Source: Piliocolobus tephrosceles (taxonomy: Eukaryota > Chordata > Mammalia > Primates > Cercopithecidae). From it: DNA of 64,000 nt. Location: positions 44,408,953 through 44,472,952 of the forward strand of contig NC_045443.1 in the NCBI RefSeq assembly GCF_002776525.5, given 5' to 3'. A program made the position numbers and the translations under genes. Below, piece after piece: positions 20,921 through 32,507 of this stretch. Position 1 is the stretch's first letter. Each line of letters begins with the position of its first letter. A model generated the notes under the pieces. It did no database searches. It was given only the letters and a program-made list of their open reading frames with translations, and was not told where the DNA came from.

Positions 20921-21872
20921 TTTTCATGTGTCTGTTGGCTGCATGAATGTCTTCTTTTGAGAAGTGTCTGTTCATATCCTTTGCCCACTTTTTGATGGGG
21001 TTGTTTGATTTTTTCTTGTAAATTTGTTTAAGTTCTTTGTAGATTCTGGATGTTAGCCCTTTGTCAGATGGGTAGATTGCAAAAATTTTTTCCCATTCTG
21101 TAGGTTGCCTGTTCACTCTGGCCATCAGAGACATGCAAATCAAAACCACAATGAGATACCATCTCATACCAGTTAGAATGGCGATCACTAAAAAGTCAGG
21201 AAACAACAGATGCTAGAGAGGATGTGGAGAAATAGGAACACTTTTTCACTGTTGGTGGGACTGTAAACTAGTTCAATCATTGTGGAAGACAGTGTGGTGA
21301 TTCCTCAAGGATCTAGAACTAGAAATACCATTTGACCTAGCCATCCCATTACTGGGTATATACCCAAAGGATTATAAATCATGCTGCTATAAAGACACAT
21401 GCACATATATGTTTATTGTGGCACTATTCACAGCAAAGACTTGGAACCAACCCAAATGTCCATCAATGATAGACTGGATTAAAAAAATGTGTCACATATA
21501 CACCATGGAATACTATGCAGCCATAAAAAAGGATGAGTTCATGTCCTTTGTAGGTACATGGATGAAGCTGGAAACCATCACTCTGAGCAAACTATCACAA
21601 GGACAGAAAACCAAACACCATATGTTCTCACTCATAAGTGGGAATTGAACAATGGGAACACTTGGACACGGGTGGGGAACATCACACATTGGGGCCTGTC
21701 GTGGGGTGTGGGGAGCGGGGAGGGATAGAATTAGGAGATATACCTAATATAAATGACGAGTTAATGGGTGCAGCACACCAACATGGCAGATGTATACATA
21801 TGTAACAAACCTGCACGTTGTGCACATGTGCCCTAGAACTTAAAGTATAATAAGAAAAAAAGAAAAAAAAAG
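20921..21872 (+). mobile_element. L1PA 3' end with 5' inversion (twin-priming structure)
   Basis: 20921-21120 is ORF2 sequence in minus orientation (complement of ATGAACAGACACTTCTC and TTTGCAATCTACCCATCTG). At 21121 the element switches to plus orientation with GCCATCAGAGACATGCAAATC and continues to the 3' UTR and a poly(A) at 21852-21872. In the L1 consensus the two segments are almost adjacent, as expected from twin-primed reverse transcription. The frame after the junction is broken by stops. Confidence 0.88.
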
Positions 21873-22520
21873 AATTACAGCAGACTTCAGAAACTATGCA
21901 AGTCTGAAGACAAATTGACATGTTTAAACTGCTGAGAGAAAGAAAAAATAATAGCTCTCCACAATTCTATACACAGTGTGAATATCTTTCAAAAATGAAG
22001 GAGAAATTAGGACTTTTCACACAAAAGCAGAGAATTCATTATCCAGAAGCCTTAGACTATAAGAAATATTAGAGGAAGTTTTTCAGGCTTAATTCTACAT
22101 ACCAGAGAGAAAGTTGGATCTACACAAAGAAGTGAAGATTCCAGAAATAGTTAAAATGAAGATAAACGTAAAAGACTTTTTCTGACTTTTAATAACTGTA
22201 AAAGATAATTGATTAGCTAAATTTTAAAAATAGTAGTAGTGAAAACAGGGAAAAGAGTGACTATAGGGAAAGTACAGTAGTTTTGTGGGTCTGTAGCATA
22301 TGTAAAAGCAAAATGTATGACAGCCATAACCGTAGTACACCAGTTGGGACACCGCACAGTGAAGAGGCAGAATACTCCTTGAATCTAGACTGTGATTAGT
22401 TTAAGATGTATGTTGAAAATCTTGATTGTGGTGGCAGTTATATGACTGTATGCATTTGTCTAAACTCATAAAGTTGTACACTTAAAAGAATTAATCTTAC
22501 GAAATATATATTATACCCCC
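21873..22520 (+). mobile_element. Ancient L1M 3' region
   Basis: AGCAGACTTCAGAAACTATGC, CAAAAATGAAGGAGAAATTAGG and the end block GACTGTATGCATTTGTC ... AAAGTTGTACACTTAAAAG match the 3' region of L1M elements. The L1PA above was inserted at its left edge. Confidence 0.65.
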
Positions 22521-22990
22521 CACCCCCCAAAAAAAGGTAGCAGTACCATTATGACTCACAATGTCATGACTCTTGGGAATCTGTTTATATTAGAACCATA
22601 CAGACCTGCCTGTCTCTGCAGTTCCTTAAGTCCATTTATTTAATGCTGGTTACATCATTACACATGTCACTGGATCAGCTACTGTGTGGCCTGTTTCCAA
22701 TAACTCTCTCCAAGGTAATTATGGAGATCCATTGATGATGACCACAAATGCAAGTCTCACTCAGAGAATTATGGAAAATGTGAACAATAACCCATTTTGA
22801 GGTCCTTTAGTTTACAGTTTAAAATTGTGTAGCATAAAGGTAGAAGAGCATGTTTTCCAACTCTATCTTCTCTTGAACTCTTTGGGCTGAATGTGATCTC
22901 CTCTGATCCTGACTACCCTCCTGTCTTCCACATACCACCACTAGAATCACTTACCAAAAAAAGTTATCTTTTTTTTCATGTTAAAAAGTG
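22521..22990. other. Unique sequence
   Basis: No element or coding signal recognised. Confidence 0.4.
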
Positions 22991-23009
22991 TTCAACAGAA
23001 ATGAGTTTT

Positions 23010-23054
23010 CCTCTTTCTTTCTTTCTTTCTCTTTCTTTCTTTCTTTCCCCTTTC

Positions 23055-23146
<92 letters not shown>

Positions 23147-23193
23147 TCCTTCTTTCCTTCTTTCCTTCTTTCCTTCTTTCCTTCTTTCTTTCT
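23010..23193. repeat. (TTTC)n microsatellite
   Basis: About 180 bp of TTTC/CTTT units, with TTCC interruptions on the right. It joins the poly-T of the next Alu and probably grew from its tail. It produces false Ser/Phe-Leu ORFs on both strands. Confidence 0.97.
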
Positions 23194-23494
23194 TTTTTTG
23201 AAATGGATTCTAGGTCTGTTGCCCAGGCTGGAGTGCAGTGGCGCAATCTTGGCTCACTGCAACCTCCACCTCCCAGGTTCAAGTGATTCTCCTGCCTCAG
23301 TCTCCCGAGTAGCTGGGACTACAGGAATGTGCCACCACATCTGGCTAGTTTTTTTTTTTTTTTTTTTTTTTTTAGTAGAGACGGGGTTTCACCATGTTAG
23401 CCAGGATAGTCTTGGTCTCCTGACCTCATGATCCACCCACCTCAGCCTCCCAAAGTGCTGGGATTACAGGCCTGAGCCACCATGCCTACCCGAG
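23194..23494 (-). mobile_element. AluS-like element
   Basis: Antisense full-length Alu from TTGAAATGGATTCTAGG to GAGCCACCATGCCTACC, with an expanded T-run inside (23348-23373). Confidence 0.93.
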
Positions 23495-23689
23495 TTTTTC
23501 TTTCTTTTCTTGTGTGGCAACTTTCCGTTACGTCTGGCATTTCGAGTCATGCATGTCTGAAGGTTTTGCAAAATCTGAGAGGTAGAGAAGAGGCCAAAAG
23601 ATGAGGCATGAGGGACATTTCACAAGTTATGAAAATAAAAATTCAAAAAGGTATCACTAAAACTATCCTACTAAATTATATTATTGATA

Positions 23690-24480
23690 GCATCCCTTAA
23701 AACAGGCTATTATCAAAAAGACAAACACCAACAAATGCTGGTTAGGATGCAGATAAAGGAGAACACTAGTACACTACCGGGGGAAATGGAAACTGGTACA
23801 GCCACTATGGAAAACAGTATGGATGTTCCTCTAAAAACTAAAGATAGATGTACCATATAATCCAGCAGTCCCAATAGTCACAATATGGAATCAGCCTAAG
23901 TGTCCATCAATGAATGGATAAAAAAAATGTTGTGTACATATACACAATGGAATACTATTCAGCCATCAAAAGAATGAAGTTCTGTCATTTGCAGTAACAT
24001 AGATGGAACTGGAAGATATTATGTTAAGTGAAATAAACCAGGCACAGAGACTAATTCAGAATAATGGGTAGAGGAAGTGGAAATATTGCATGTTCTCACT
24101 CATATGTGGTAGCTAAAAATGTTGAGCTCATGGAGGTAGAGAATAGAATAATAGTTACTAGAGGCTGGGAAGGGTTGGGGATGGGAAATAAAGAGAGGTT
24201 GGTTAAAGGTGCAAAAATGCAATTAGAAGGAATAAGTTCTAGTGTTCCATAGCATAGTAGGGTGACTATAATTAACATTAATTTATTGCATATTTCAAAA
24301 TAGCTAAAAGAGAATATTTGGAATGTTCCCAACATAAAAAGAAATAAATGTTTGAGGTGACGAATCTCCCAATTACCCTGATTTGATCATTACACATTGT
24401 ATACATGTTTAATACATATCACATGTATCCCATACATATGTACAATTATCATGTATCAATACAAATTTTATTAAACTATC
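23690..24480 (+). mobile_element. Older L1 3' end (L1PB/L1MA-like)
   Basis: ORF2 3' remnant (ATGGAAACTGGTACAGCC, CACAATGGAATACTATTCAGCC) and 3' UTR (GGAATAAGTTCTAGTGTTCC, AATGTTTGAGGTGACGAATC, GTACAATTATCATGTATC). A deletion near 23870 removes part of ORF2. This is the uninterrupted sister of the L1 at 1178-2720. Confidence 0.88.
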
Positions 24481-24499
24481 ATTCATAGCATCCATTATT

Positions 24500-24515
24500 T
24501 TCTTTCTTTCTTTCT

Positions 24516-24567
<52 letters not shown>

Positions 24568-24568
24568 T
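24500..24568. repeat. (TTTC)n microsatellite
   Basis: TTTC units on the tail side of the following Alu. Confidence 0.95.
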
Positions 24569-24850
24569 CGAGATGGAGTCTTGCTCTTGTCGCCCAGGCT
24601 GGAGTGCAATGGCACGATCTCGGTTCACTGCAACCTCCGCCTCCTGGGTTCAAGCGATTCTCCTGCCTCAGCCTCCTGAGTAGCTGGGATTACAGGCACC
24701 CACCACCACGCTTGACTAACTTTTGTATTTTTAGTAGAGACGGAGTTTCACCATGTTGGCCATGGTGATCTCGAACTCCTGACCTCGTGATCTGCCTGCC
24801 TCAGCCTCCTAAAGTGCTGGGAGTACAGGCATTAGCCACGGCGCCTGGCA
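24569..24850 (-). mobile_element. AluS/Y-like element
   Basis: Antisense Alu. AGCATCCATTATTTTCTTT occurs on both sides of the repeat plus Alu, as its target duplication. Confidence 0.94.
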
Positions 24851-24865
24851 GCATCCATTATTTTC

Positions 24866-25340
24866 TTTTCTTTTTTTTCCCCAAAAGCGATCATACTCCT
24901 AGAAATGGAGAGGCCATTCTGGGCAGGTCTCTTGTAATTAGGAGAGCCTTCCTCTGCCTCCCAGAAAACAGGCCAAGCACACACTGGACCTGTGTGATTA
25001 AAGGGAGCTGAGAGGCCTATTTTATGATTTTAAAACTCGTTAAGTTTCTTTAGTCACCATTAATCTCTGCCACAATCACATGTATCACTCAGGCCACCAC
25101 TACCAACATTACTTCTTAGTTTCATTCAAAGGAATGTTGTCAAATATGTGCATTTCTTCTACCCTGAAATCTAGATAAAGAATTTTGATGAATACAAAAT
25201 ATGGAATTAGTTTTTAGCTGGAAAACAATTGCTCAAGATCCTGGTTGGCCTGGAAGGAGAATTTATTGACATTTGCCTTTGTTTTTCTTTTTAACTAGAG
25301 TGTGCTGGGCTTCTCCCCTCCCAACTTAGAAAAAAGATGG
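24866..25340. other. Unique sequence
   Basis: No coding sequence or repeat recognised. Confidence 0.4.
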
Positions 25341-25369
25341 CAGTTCAGGAACAGTTTTTATTTATTTAT

Positions 25370-25662
25370 TTATTTTTTTTTGAGACTGAGTCTTACTCTG
25401 TCGCCTAGGCTGGATTGCAGTGGCGCGATCTCGGCTCACTGCAAGTTCCGCTTGCCGGGTTCACGCGATTCTCCTGCCTCAGCCTCCTGAGTAGCAGGGA
25501 CTACAGGGGCCGCCACCACGCCCGGCTAGTTTTTTGTATTTTTAGTAGAGACGGAGTTTCACCGTGTTAACCAGGGTGGTCTCCATCTCCTGACTTCGTG
25601 ATCCGCCTGCCTCGGCCTCCCAGAGTTCTGGGATTACAGGCCTGAGCCACCGCGCCCCGCCA
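25370..25662 (-). mobile_element. AluY, Old World monkey type
   Basis: Antisense AluY with CTAGTTTTTTGTATTTTTAG and a CGCGCCCCGCC end. CAGGAACA-TTTTT flanks it on both sides. Confidence 0.94.
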
Positions 25663-25864
25663 GGAACATTTTTTAATAATCTAACTTCACAATAGACAGA
25701 TCTGATGGGTATTAATGTAAGAGAAATAAACTATTATAAGCTAATGCCCACTGTGAGCTCTGTGCTATGCTAGGTAGTTCTCTCCTGTTACAGCATTTAC
25801 TTAACTGTGCAACTAATGTTTACTCAGTGTTTGGTACTTCTTTTAAATGCAGCTTAGCATAATA

Positions 25865-26045
25865 CAGAGGTGGTCAAATGTCCGTGGACTTTGGAATTAC
25901 CTGGAGAGAATGTGACAAATGTTTCGCCACCCCCAGAGTTACTGATTCAGCTGATGGGGATGAGGGTTGAGCATCTACATTTCTAACACATTCTCAGGTA
26001 ATGTTGATGCTGCTGGTCTGGGGACCACACTTTGAGAATCACTGG
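25865..26045 (+). mobile_element. MER5A (hAT-Charlie)
   Basis: The interior CCACCCCCAGAGTTACTGATTC and the end TGCTGGTCTGGGGACCACAC-TTGAGAATCACTG match MER5A. Confidence 0.85.
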
Positions 26046-26049
26046 AATT

Positions 26050-26270
26050 GTAGTTAAAAGCAGTGACTTTGCTATCAGGCTGATCTGGATTTGAGTCCTC
26101 TAACTTTGGATACATTTTGTAACCTCGTGCCATTTCATTTCCTCATCTGTAAAATTATACCTCCAATATTAACTGTTTTGGGGATTAAATGAGATATATG
26201 TGTAGTGTTTAGTACAGTTTTTTATGTGTTAGAACTCAGTAAATGTTAACTGCTACTACTGCAGCAATTA
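26050..26270 (+). mobile_element. MIR
   Basis: GCAGTGACTTTGCTATCAGGC, TTTCATTTCCTCATCTGTAAAA, GGGATTAAATGAGATATATG and AGAACTCAGTAAATGTTAAC follow the MIR consensus in order. Confidence 0.82.
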
Positions 26271-26534
26271 CTTACAGTGCTATTGTTATTACTAAATAGA
26301 ATTAGAAAACGACTGATTTGAAAATCATTTTTAAATTGTCAATGCCACCTCTTCTCTTTACCTAGAGCTGAGTGCCAACATCTGTTATGACATCATAATG
26401 AGATTAATAACTAAGACTCTAAGGAATAACATATTGGATTTTTCATATTATTATGAAGGTTCTCCATCATAACTTAAAAATATATAAATTATGTGTCATT
26501 TTATATTTTAAAATTATTATTATTATTAGTTATT

Positions 26535-26640
26535 GGAGACAAGTTCTCACTCTGTCAGCCAGACTAGAGTGCAGTGGTGTGCTCATAGCTCACTGTAACC
26601 TTGAACTGCTGGGACCAAGTGATCCTCCTGTCCAGCTAAT
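26535..26640 (-). mobile_element. Partial Alu
   Basis: Antisense Alu tail-side arm (GAGACAAGTTCTCACTCTG) ending at GTCCAGCTAAT. A (TA)n run follows, then the next Alu. Confidence 0.8.
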
Positions 26641-26948
26641 ATATATATATATATATATATTTTTTTGAGAGACAGTCTCACTCTATTGCCCAGGCCAGGG
26701 TACAGTGGTGTGATCATGGCTCACTGCAGCCTCCATCTCCCAGGCTCAAGCAATTCTCCTACCTCAGCCTCCCAAGTAGCTGGGACTACAGGTGTTTGCT
26801 ACCACACCCAGTTAACTTTTGTACTTTTTGTAGAGACAGGGTTTCACCATGTTGCCCAGGCAGGCCTCAAACTGCTGGTCCTAAGTGATCCTCCCACCTT
26901 GGCCTCCTAAAATGCTAGGATTACAGTCATGAGACGCCAGGCTTGGTC
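26641..26948 (-). mobile_element. AluS/J-like element with a (TA)n run at its tail
   Basis: (TA)n at 26639-26660, then an antisense Alu from TTTTTTGAGAGACAGTCTC to GAGACGCCAGGCTTGG. Confidence 0.9.
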
Positions 26949-26949
26949 A

Positions 26950-27258
26950 TTTTTTTTTTTTTTTTTTTTTTTTTTTGAGACAGAGTCTCACTCCGTCACT
27001 CAGGCTGGAGTGCAATGGCATGATCTCAGCTCACCACAACCTCCGCCTCCAGGTACAAGCTATTCTCCTGCCTCAGCCTCCTGAGTAGCTGGGATTACAG
27101 GAGCCCACCACCATGCCCAGCTAATTTTTGTATTTTTAGTAGAGAGGAGGGTTCACCCTATTGGCCAGGCTGGTCTCGAACTCCTGACCTCAGGTGATCT
27201 ACCTACCTCGGCCTCCCAAAGTGCTGGGATTACAGGTGTGAGCCACTGTGCCCGGCCC
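26950..27258 (-). mobile_element. AluS-like element
   Basis: Antisense full-length Alu directly abutting the previous one, making a three-Alu block. Confidence 0.94.
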
Positions 27259-27714
27259 TGGTCATCTTTTTAAATAAGAAACATAACCCTGAAAAGAATG
27301 TCTAGGGAAAGAAGTTATAATTGACTTAATTTATTAACTTCACTAAACATTATTGAATATATTATTATGGGCTAACTAAAAAATAATTCCATTCAGTGGG
27401 CGCGCACACACACACACACCCAAAACAAACAAACAAAAAGACAGGAAACTTCATGAAATATTGCTTATTCATATGCAATATTTTAGAAGCGTTACCATAC
27501 ACTTTGGCCATAGAAAATTCCAATAACTCATTCAAATGAAATTAGCCTGCCACTAATCTGCAAAAAGAGAGTCTCAGAGATGGCACAGTATGTAAGTTGG
27601 AAAGATACTTATCACCTATTAACCAAATACTAACGTAGAATTGCTATCAGTTGTATGATTGCAGACACCTGGAAGGTCACCCTAGGCTCTTTCAACCACT
27701 GGCATCTAGATTCT
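27259..27714. other. Unique sequence with a short (CA)n run
   Basis: (CA)n lies at 27405-27419. Otherwise nothing recognised. Confidence 0.45.
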
Positions 27715-27715
27715 T

Positions 27716-28022
27716 GTTATGGGCTGAATGTGTACCTGCCAAGTTCATATGTCAAAATTATAGCCCCCCCTGTGATGATATTAGGAGGTGGGGCTTTGGG
27801 AGGTGGTTAGGTCATAAGAGGGAAGCCCTCATGAATGGGATTAGTGCCCTTATAAGAAGATAAGTAAGACAGATGATCTCTCTGGACTATATAAGAATAT
27901 ATGATAAGACAGTCTCTACAAACCAAGAAGAGGGCAATTCACCAGCTTCCAGAACTGAGATAAATACATGTTTGTTGCTGAAGCCACAGCCTGTGGTATT
28001 CTATTATAGCAGCCCAAACTGT
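27716..28022 (+). mobile_element. MLT1-type MaLR LTR
   Basis: TTATGGGCTGAATGTGTAC, AGGAGGTGGGGCTTTGGGAGG, GGATTAGTGCCCTTATAAG, CAGCTTCCAGAACTGAG and TATTATAGCAGCCCAAACTG follow the MLT1 consensus from end to end. Confidence 0.88.
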
Positions 28023-28289
28023 TTAAGGCAATTCTTTTTTTGTTTATGCAGAACTACTGAAAAAAAAAACTGATGAGTTAACACGAAAGGTTTCATCCAA
28101 ATCATTTAAAACAAGGATGATAATAGTCATATTAAAGAAATGTAATATTCTATGTTGGCTTTGAATGTTCTGATATCCATAGTGAGATTTTAAAAAATTA
28201 ATACATGCACTTGGATTCTTTGCTTTGCAGGCCTCTTGGACATTTAAGTAGAAGTGACATTTATTACCCAATGCTTACTAACACTGCAG

Positions 28290-28435
28290 CTCAGGGATGG
28301 GCAAACTACAGCCTCCTTTCCCCACTTCTGTCATTTTCTAAATAAAGTTTTATTGGAACACAACCACTCTCTTTCACATATTGTCTCAGGCTACATTTAT
28401 GCTACAGAAGGGTTGCCAACCTCTGCTGTAGACAG
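28290..28435. mobile_element. hAT-Charlie-type DNA transposon relic
   Basis: GGGCAAACTACAGCC, TAAATAAAGTTTTATTGGAACAC and GGTTGCCAACCTCTG match a common mammalian Charlie-group element. I am not sure of the family name. Confidence 0.7.
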
Positions 28436-28876
28436 TTACTTGGAATACTTTGTAGAGAAGTGTGGCAAGAAGAAATGTAATCTCTTTCCTAGAAATTCTA
28501 CCCAAAGAGATAATTTATCTTCAGTAAAATAGTTTCCTAGTACAGTAAGAAATTAGCCTTATAGTTGATTTCCCATTCACCTTAGACTGAAATGTTCACT
28601 AGCCCTTCTGAATGCTCGGTGTCATTACAATGATGTATCCACCAGCCATGGGCAACACTCTACTCTGGGCCAGGAGTTGTCCTCAGTTTTGCATTATTCT
28701 TGCTTAATTTTAAAAGTCAAACTTAGTTTATTAAGGTTAATAAAGTCCCAGAACCTCATCAATGGCTACATAACCTTTCTCTGGAAACCACATTGTTTTT
28801 TCTGAAGTAGTAGTTCACTTTAAGCATCTATAAACCTATTTTATTTTATAGAACATGGCATTGACCTGCCTTTAAA
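28436..28876. other. Unique sequence
   Basis: No coding sequence or repeat recognised. Confidence 0.4.
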
Positions 28877-28888
28877 AATGAGTTTCTA

Positions 28889-29122
28889 TTTTTTTTTTTT
28901 TTTTTTTTTTTTGAGACAGAGTCTAGCTCTGTGGCCCAGGCCCAGGCTAGTGTGCGGTGGCACGATCTCAGCTCATTGTAATCTCTGCCTCCCAGGTTCA
29001 AGCGATTATCCTGCCTCAGCCTCCTGAGTAGGTGGGATTGCGTGCGCCACCATGACAGGCTAATTTTTGTATTTTTAACAGAGATGGGGTTTCACCATGT
29101 TGGCCAGGCTAATCTCAGACTC
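28889..29122 (-). mobile_element. Alu, missing its 5' part
   Basis: Antisense Alu with a small duplication (GGCCCAGGCCCAGGC). It stops at GGCCAGGCTAATCTCAGACTCC. AGTTTCTATTT on both sides marks the target. Confidence 0.9.
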
Positions 29123-29299
29123 CAAGTTTCTATTTCTTTAACAAATGTCTTTCCAAGTACTTGAGGTACAATTTCTATGATGCTTCCAAAAAAAAAAAAA
29201 AAAAGATTAACACATGTTTGTTGGGTGAATAGAGAGTAGTATCAGAGTGGGAGGAACATAAGAGTTCAACTCTCAGAGGTTCCTCTTCCTGCTAGTGTA

Positions 29300-29440
29300 T
29301 GATAACCCTCTGAGCCTCAATGTCCTTATCCTTAAAATAAAGGTAAACTCTATCTCATAGGATTGTGGTCAGGATTTTAAACAATGCACGTGGCATGCAT
29401 AGTGAGAGCCAGCCACTTTACAAGTGGTGATTTAGTGAAC
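29300..29440 (+). mobile_element. MIR fragment
   Basis: GAGCCTCAATGTCCTTATCC, AACTCTATCTCATAGGATTG and GGATTTTAAACAATG follow the MIR 3' half. Confidence 0.65.
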
Positions 29441-29909
29441 GCCAGTGAAGTGGGCTTAGTCATTTTTCTTTTCAAATTTCTTTTTGATTTAATTGGATTT
29501 TCTTAGAGGTGAACTAGATGCTTAAAAGTAGTCATGCTTAAATTTATTCAGGCAACCTTTAATACATTTAGGATACGGTGCCTTTACTGAAACAACAGTT
29601 TCAAAACACAGTTTGTAGCTTGAACTGGAAAGAGAATATGAAGATAAAGGTCACCAGAAGGCGCTGACACAGCTCTGGTGTCCTCGATGCTACTTAGAGC
29701 CCTAACTCCCTTACCCGCTTTCCCCAGCCCTTCAGTGCTTCACACAGTGGCCAGAGAATGAGCGTTTGGATGATTGTCTGTCAATCCTCCATCCTGAGAA
29801 GAGAGGCAATAACTACCCCTGCCCAGACGATCCACAACCTTGGAAGGCATTCATTCCATCCTCTGCGGGAGTGATGCTAAAAAAGCCCTGACCTGACGGC
29901 ATGCTGAAA
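29441..29909. other. Unique sequence
   Basis: No named repeat. The GC content is higher at 29650-29870, but I see no long frame. Confidence 0.4.
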
Positions 29910-30030
29910 GATCTGAATTGCATGCAGTCCCAGTTCCGCAATCGTCAGCTGTGTGACCCCAGACACAGCAATCTGCACCATTCTGAGTCCTAAGTGCCTT
30001 CAGCAAATTAAATGAGATCTCTGTGATCCT
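29910..30030 (+). mobile_element. Possible MIR fragment
   Basis: AGCTGTGTGACCCCAGACAC and AAATTAAATGAGATCTCTGTG resemble the MIR core and 3' part. Confidence 0.55.
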
Positions 30031-30337
30031 TCCAGATTTATAGGCTTTTCCATCAGGGAAGTGAAGCATATGCATGAACTTTAAAGGAATAGGGGGCTAT
30101 ATGCCAGTCTAAAATATCCATTCTGATTTGGGACGGGTTTCTCAGACATTTATTCTCAAGATATCCCACACTGGCTCTTTTCTCAGCTGCTAAGATCTTA
30201 CCCTTGCAATAATCAGGTTTCCAGAGGTATGGAACACAATAAAGTAGTAGGCCCCAGAGGGCTCCTAATGGCTGTCTCCTACCTACGTGAATACTCATAA
30301 ATAATCACTCAGTCACCCATTCTAGAATCCTGCTAGT

Positions 30338-30482
30338 GTTTGCATTATACTGACTGGTGGAGCATCTCAAATCTGAAATTTGAAATGCTCCAGTGAGTAT
30401 TTCTTGTCAGCGCTCAAAAGTTTCAGATTTTGGAGCATTTTGGATTTTGAATTTTTAGATTTGGGATGCTTGACATGTATAA
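30338..30482. mobile_element. Palindromic DNA-transposon relic
   Basis: The ends GAGCATCTCAAATCTGAAATT and TTTAGATTTGGGATGCT form imperfect inverted repeats around AATGCTCC/GGAGCATT. This is the structure of a mariner/Tigger-like MITE. Family not named. Confidence 0.6.
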
Positions 30483-30566
30483 GAAATAAATTTTTGTGTG
30501 TTTTTTTTTTAAAGAAATTACCTAGTCTCAGGTATTCTGTTACAGAGCAGAAATCAGACTAAGACC
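30483..30566 (+). mobile_element. MaLR LTR 3' end fragment (MST-like)
   Basis: AATTACCTAGTCTCAGGTATTC followed by AGAAATCAGACTAAGAC is the terminal block of MST/THE1 LTRs. Confidence 0.7.
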
Positions 30567-30950
30567 ATGTTCATAATAGTGGCTCATCATTGGTTTGACA
30601 ATATATTTGTTATTAAAATATTTCACTGTGACAATACTCACTATGATAAATTTTATTCTAGAAACAACTTTCTTTAGGGTATTTTTTTTTGCAATCTGAG
30701 GATTATACAAAACCACCTGATAAAAATAGGCGCAATAATTCTTGGGCTTTTAGTTTCAAAGTCTGTTTTCCCATCTGTTACCCAAAGTTTGGGTCTACAC
30801 AACCAAAGCAAAATGTAGGATTCTGTAATTATCCTTTGACTCAGAGACAAATAGAATATCAGTAGAAAAGGGACATCTGTGCTCATCTGATTCAATACAA
30901 GTCAGAAACGTGATTTATTTGAAACATCTAACAACCATAGAGGACGAACT
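30567..30950. other. Unique sequence
   Basis: No coding sequence or repeat recognised. Confidence 0.4.
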
Positions 30951-30954
30951 GCTT

Positions 30955-31090
30955 TATTGAACCCATGAATTCAAATTCTAATCTCATCCGGAAACACCTT
31001 CACAGACACACCCCAAAGTAATGTTTAGCTAAAAATCTGGCATTCCGATCCAGTCAAGTTGACACAAACAATTAACCATCACATCCCACA
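30955..31090 (-). mobile_element. LTR fragment, same family as 33405-33882
   Basis: ATTCAAATTCTAATCTCATCC, CACAGACACACCCCAAAGTAA and GTCAAGTTGACAC...AATTAACCATCACA match the start of that LTR read on the minus strand. Confidence 0.7.
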
Positions 31091-31094
31091 TCTC

Positions 31095-31172
31095 TAAGGC
31101 CTTCATGGCACCTAATACAAAGTAGGTGCTCAGTAAATATTTTCTTATTGAGTGGATGAATGAATGTATTTT
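31095..31172 (+). mobile_element. LINE-2 3' end fragment
   Basis: CACCTAATACAAAGTAGGTGC followed by TCAGTAAATATTTTCTTATTG and TGAATGAATG is the L2 3' terminus. Confidence 0.65.
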
Positions 31173-32137
31173 TATTATTTCCAGTGAAATCGTAAAGATG
31201 ACTATGGACGAAGAAACTACAAAGTTAGTAAAAAGTAACTGACAGACCGCCCTTAGCTTGCTAGCCTGCTGACAGATTGTACTACTTAGATTGATTGACA
31301 GTTACTCTCAGAGTATTAACTGTGTAACTGTGGTAGAAACAGTTAACTACTCTGAGAGTAACTCAAAGTAGTAACATATCCACATATGGGGAAGACTCTA
31401 CTTGAGTCTCACTGATCCTCAAAGAAGAAACTCAAAATAAATGTGCTTTGAGTTTAGTTTAGATCCAGTCCAGATGCTATTTGAAGAAAGAAGGGAAAGG
31501 AAAGGAAAGGAAAAGAAAGAAGAAGGAAGGAAGGAAGGAAGCAAGGAAGGAAGGAAAGTTCAAAGTTACTTGTTAGTTCTTTAAAAAATAAATACAAAGA
31601 AAATATTTTTTTTCTGGCTGCCAATCCGTTAAAAAAATTAAAAAGTAATATGTAATGTATAGTTTGGGTATTGTAATTTGCCCTAGTTTTCGTACAGTTT
31701 TATTTATTTCAAATGTCCAATTTTAAGGAGAAGATAATAGACTTCAAATTATGGATAGAGAGATTGTAATAGAAATCTCTTCAGATACTAAGAAACCTGG
31801 TTTTCATTTCATTCTCTTTGACATTTCATTCTCTTTGATCTTTAATATCCTTATCATTGGTCCTAAAATCCACTAGCTGTTTTTGGGTTACATAAACATT
31901 ATTAACTTCAGATATTCTACAAGCCATGCATGTTGACTTGGGGTTCTAGTTTTGGCTATTATCTTATGCAGACTGGTGCTGTCTACCAGCAGCTTGGTAT
32001 ACACATTTTTTTCCTCACCAAAGATGGATCAAAGCAATAAAGTAGCATAAGTTTTGTGAATAGCGGCTTTGACAGTAATGGCCAAGACATATCCTGGTAA
32101 AATGCATTCACCCAGCAGCATTAATTTTTACATATAA
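31173..32137. other. Unique sequence with a purine microsatellite
   Basis: A (GGAA/GAAA) tract lies at 31488-31557. AACTACTCTGAGAGTAAC near 31342 and GTTACTCTCAGAGT near 31303 can pair as a local hairpin. No coding signal. Confidence 0.45.
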
Positions 32138-32460
32138 AGTTGTCCCTTGGTATTCGTGGGGGGTTGGTTCCAGGACCCCCCGTGGGCACCAAAATCTGCA
32201 GATACTCAAATCCCTGATACAAGATGGTGTCGTGTTTGCATGCAACCTATGCACTTCCCCCTATATATTTTAAATCATATCTAGATTACTTATAATGCCT
32301 AATATAATGTAAATGCTATGTAAATAGTTGTTGTATTGTGTTGATTTTTTATTTGTGTTATTTTTATTGTATTGTCATTTTAATTTTTTTCAGACATTTT
32401 TGATCTGTGGTTGGTTGGATTTGCAGATGCAGAATCCTCATATACAGAGGCCAACTGTAA
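32138..32460. mobile_element. MER2-like (Tigger1 family) MITE
   Basis: Starts AGTTGTCCCTTGGTATTCGTGG with GGTTGGTTCCAGGACC, and ends AGAGGCCAACTGTA, giving inverted ends beside TA. About 320 bp, near the usual MER2 length. Confidence 0.88.
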
Positions 32461-32507
32461 CTCATATGTTTTCAAGAGGATCTTCTCAATATAACAGTGT
32501 GTAGCTT

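Noticed and set aside
22893..23431. Ser/Phe-rich (plus) and Lys/Glu-rich (minus) ORFs
   Set aside because: They translate the TTTC microsatellite and the adjoining Alu.
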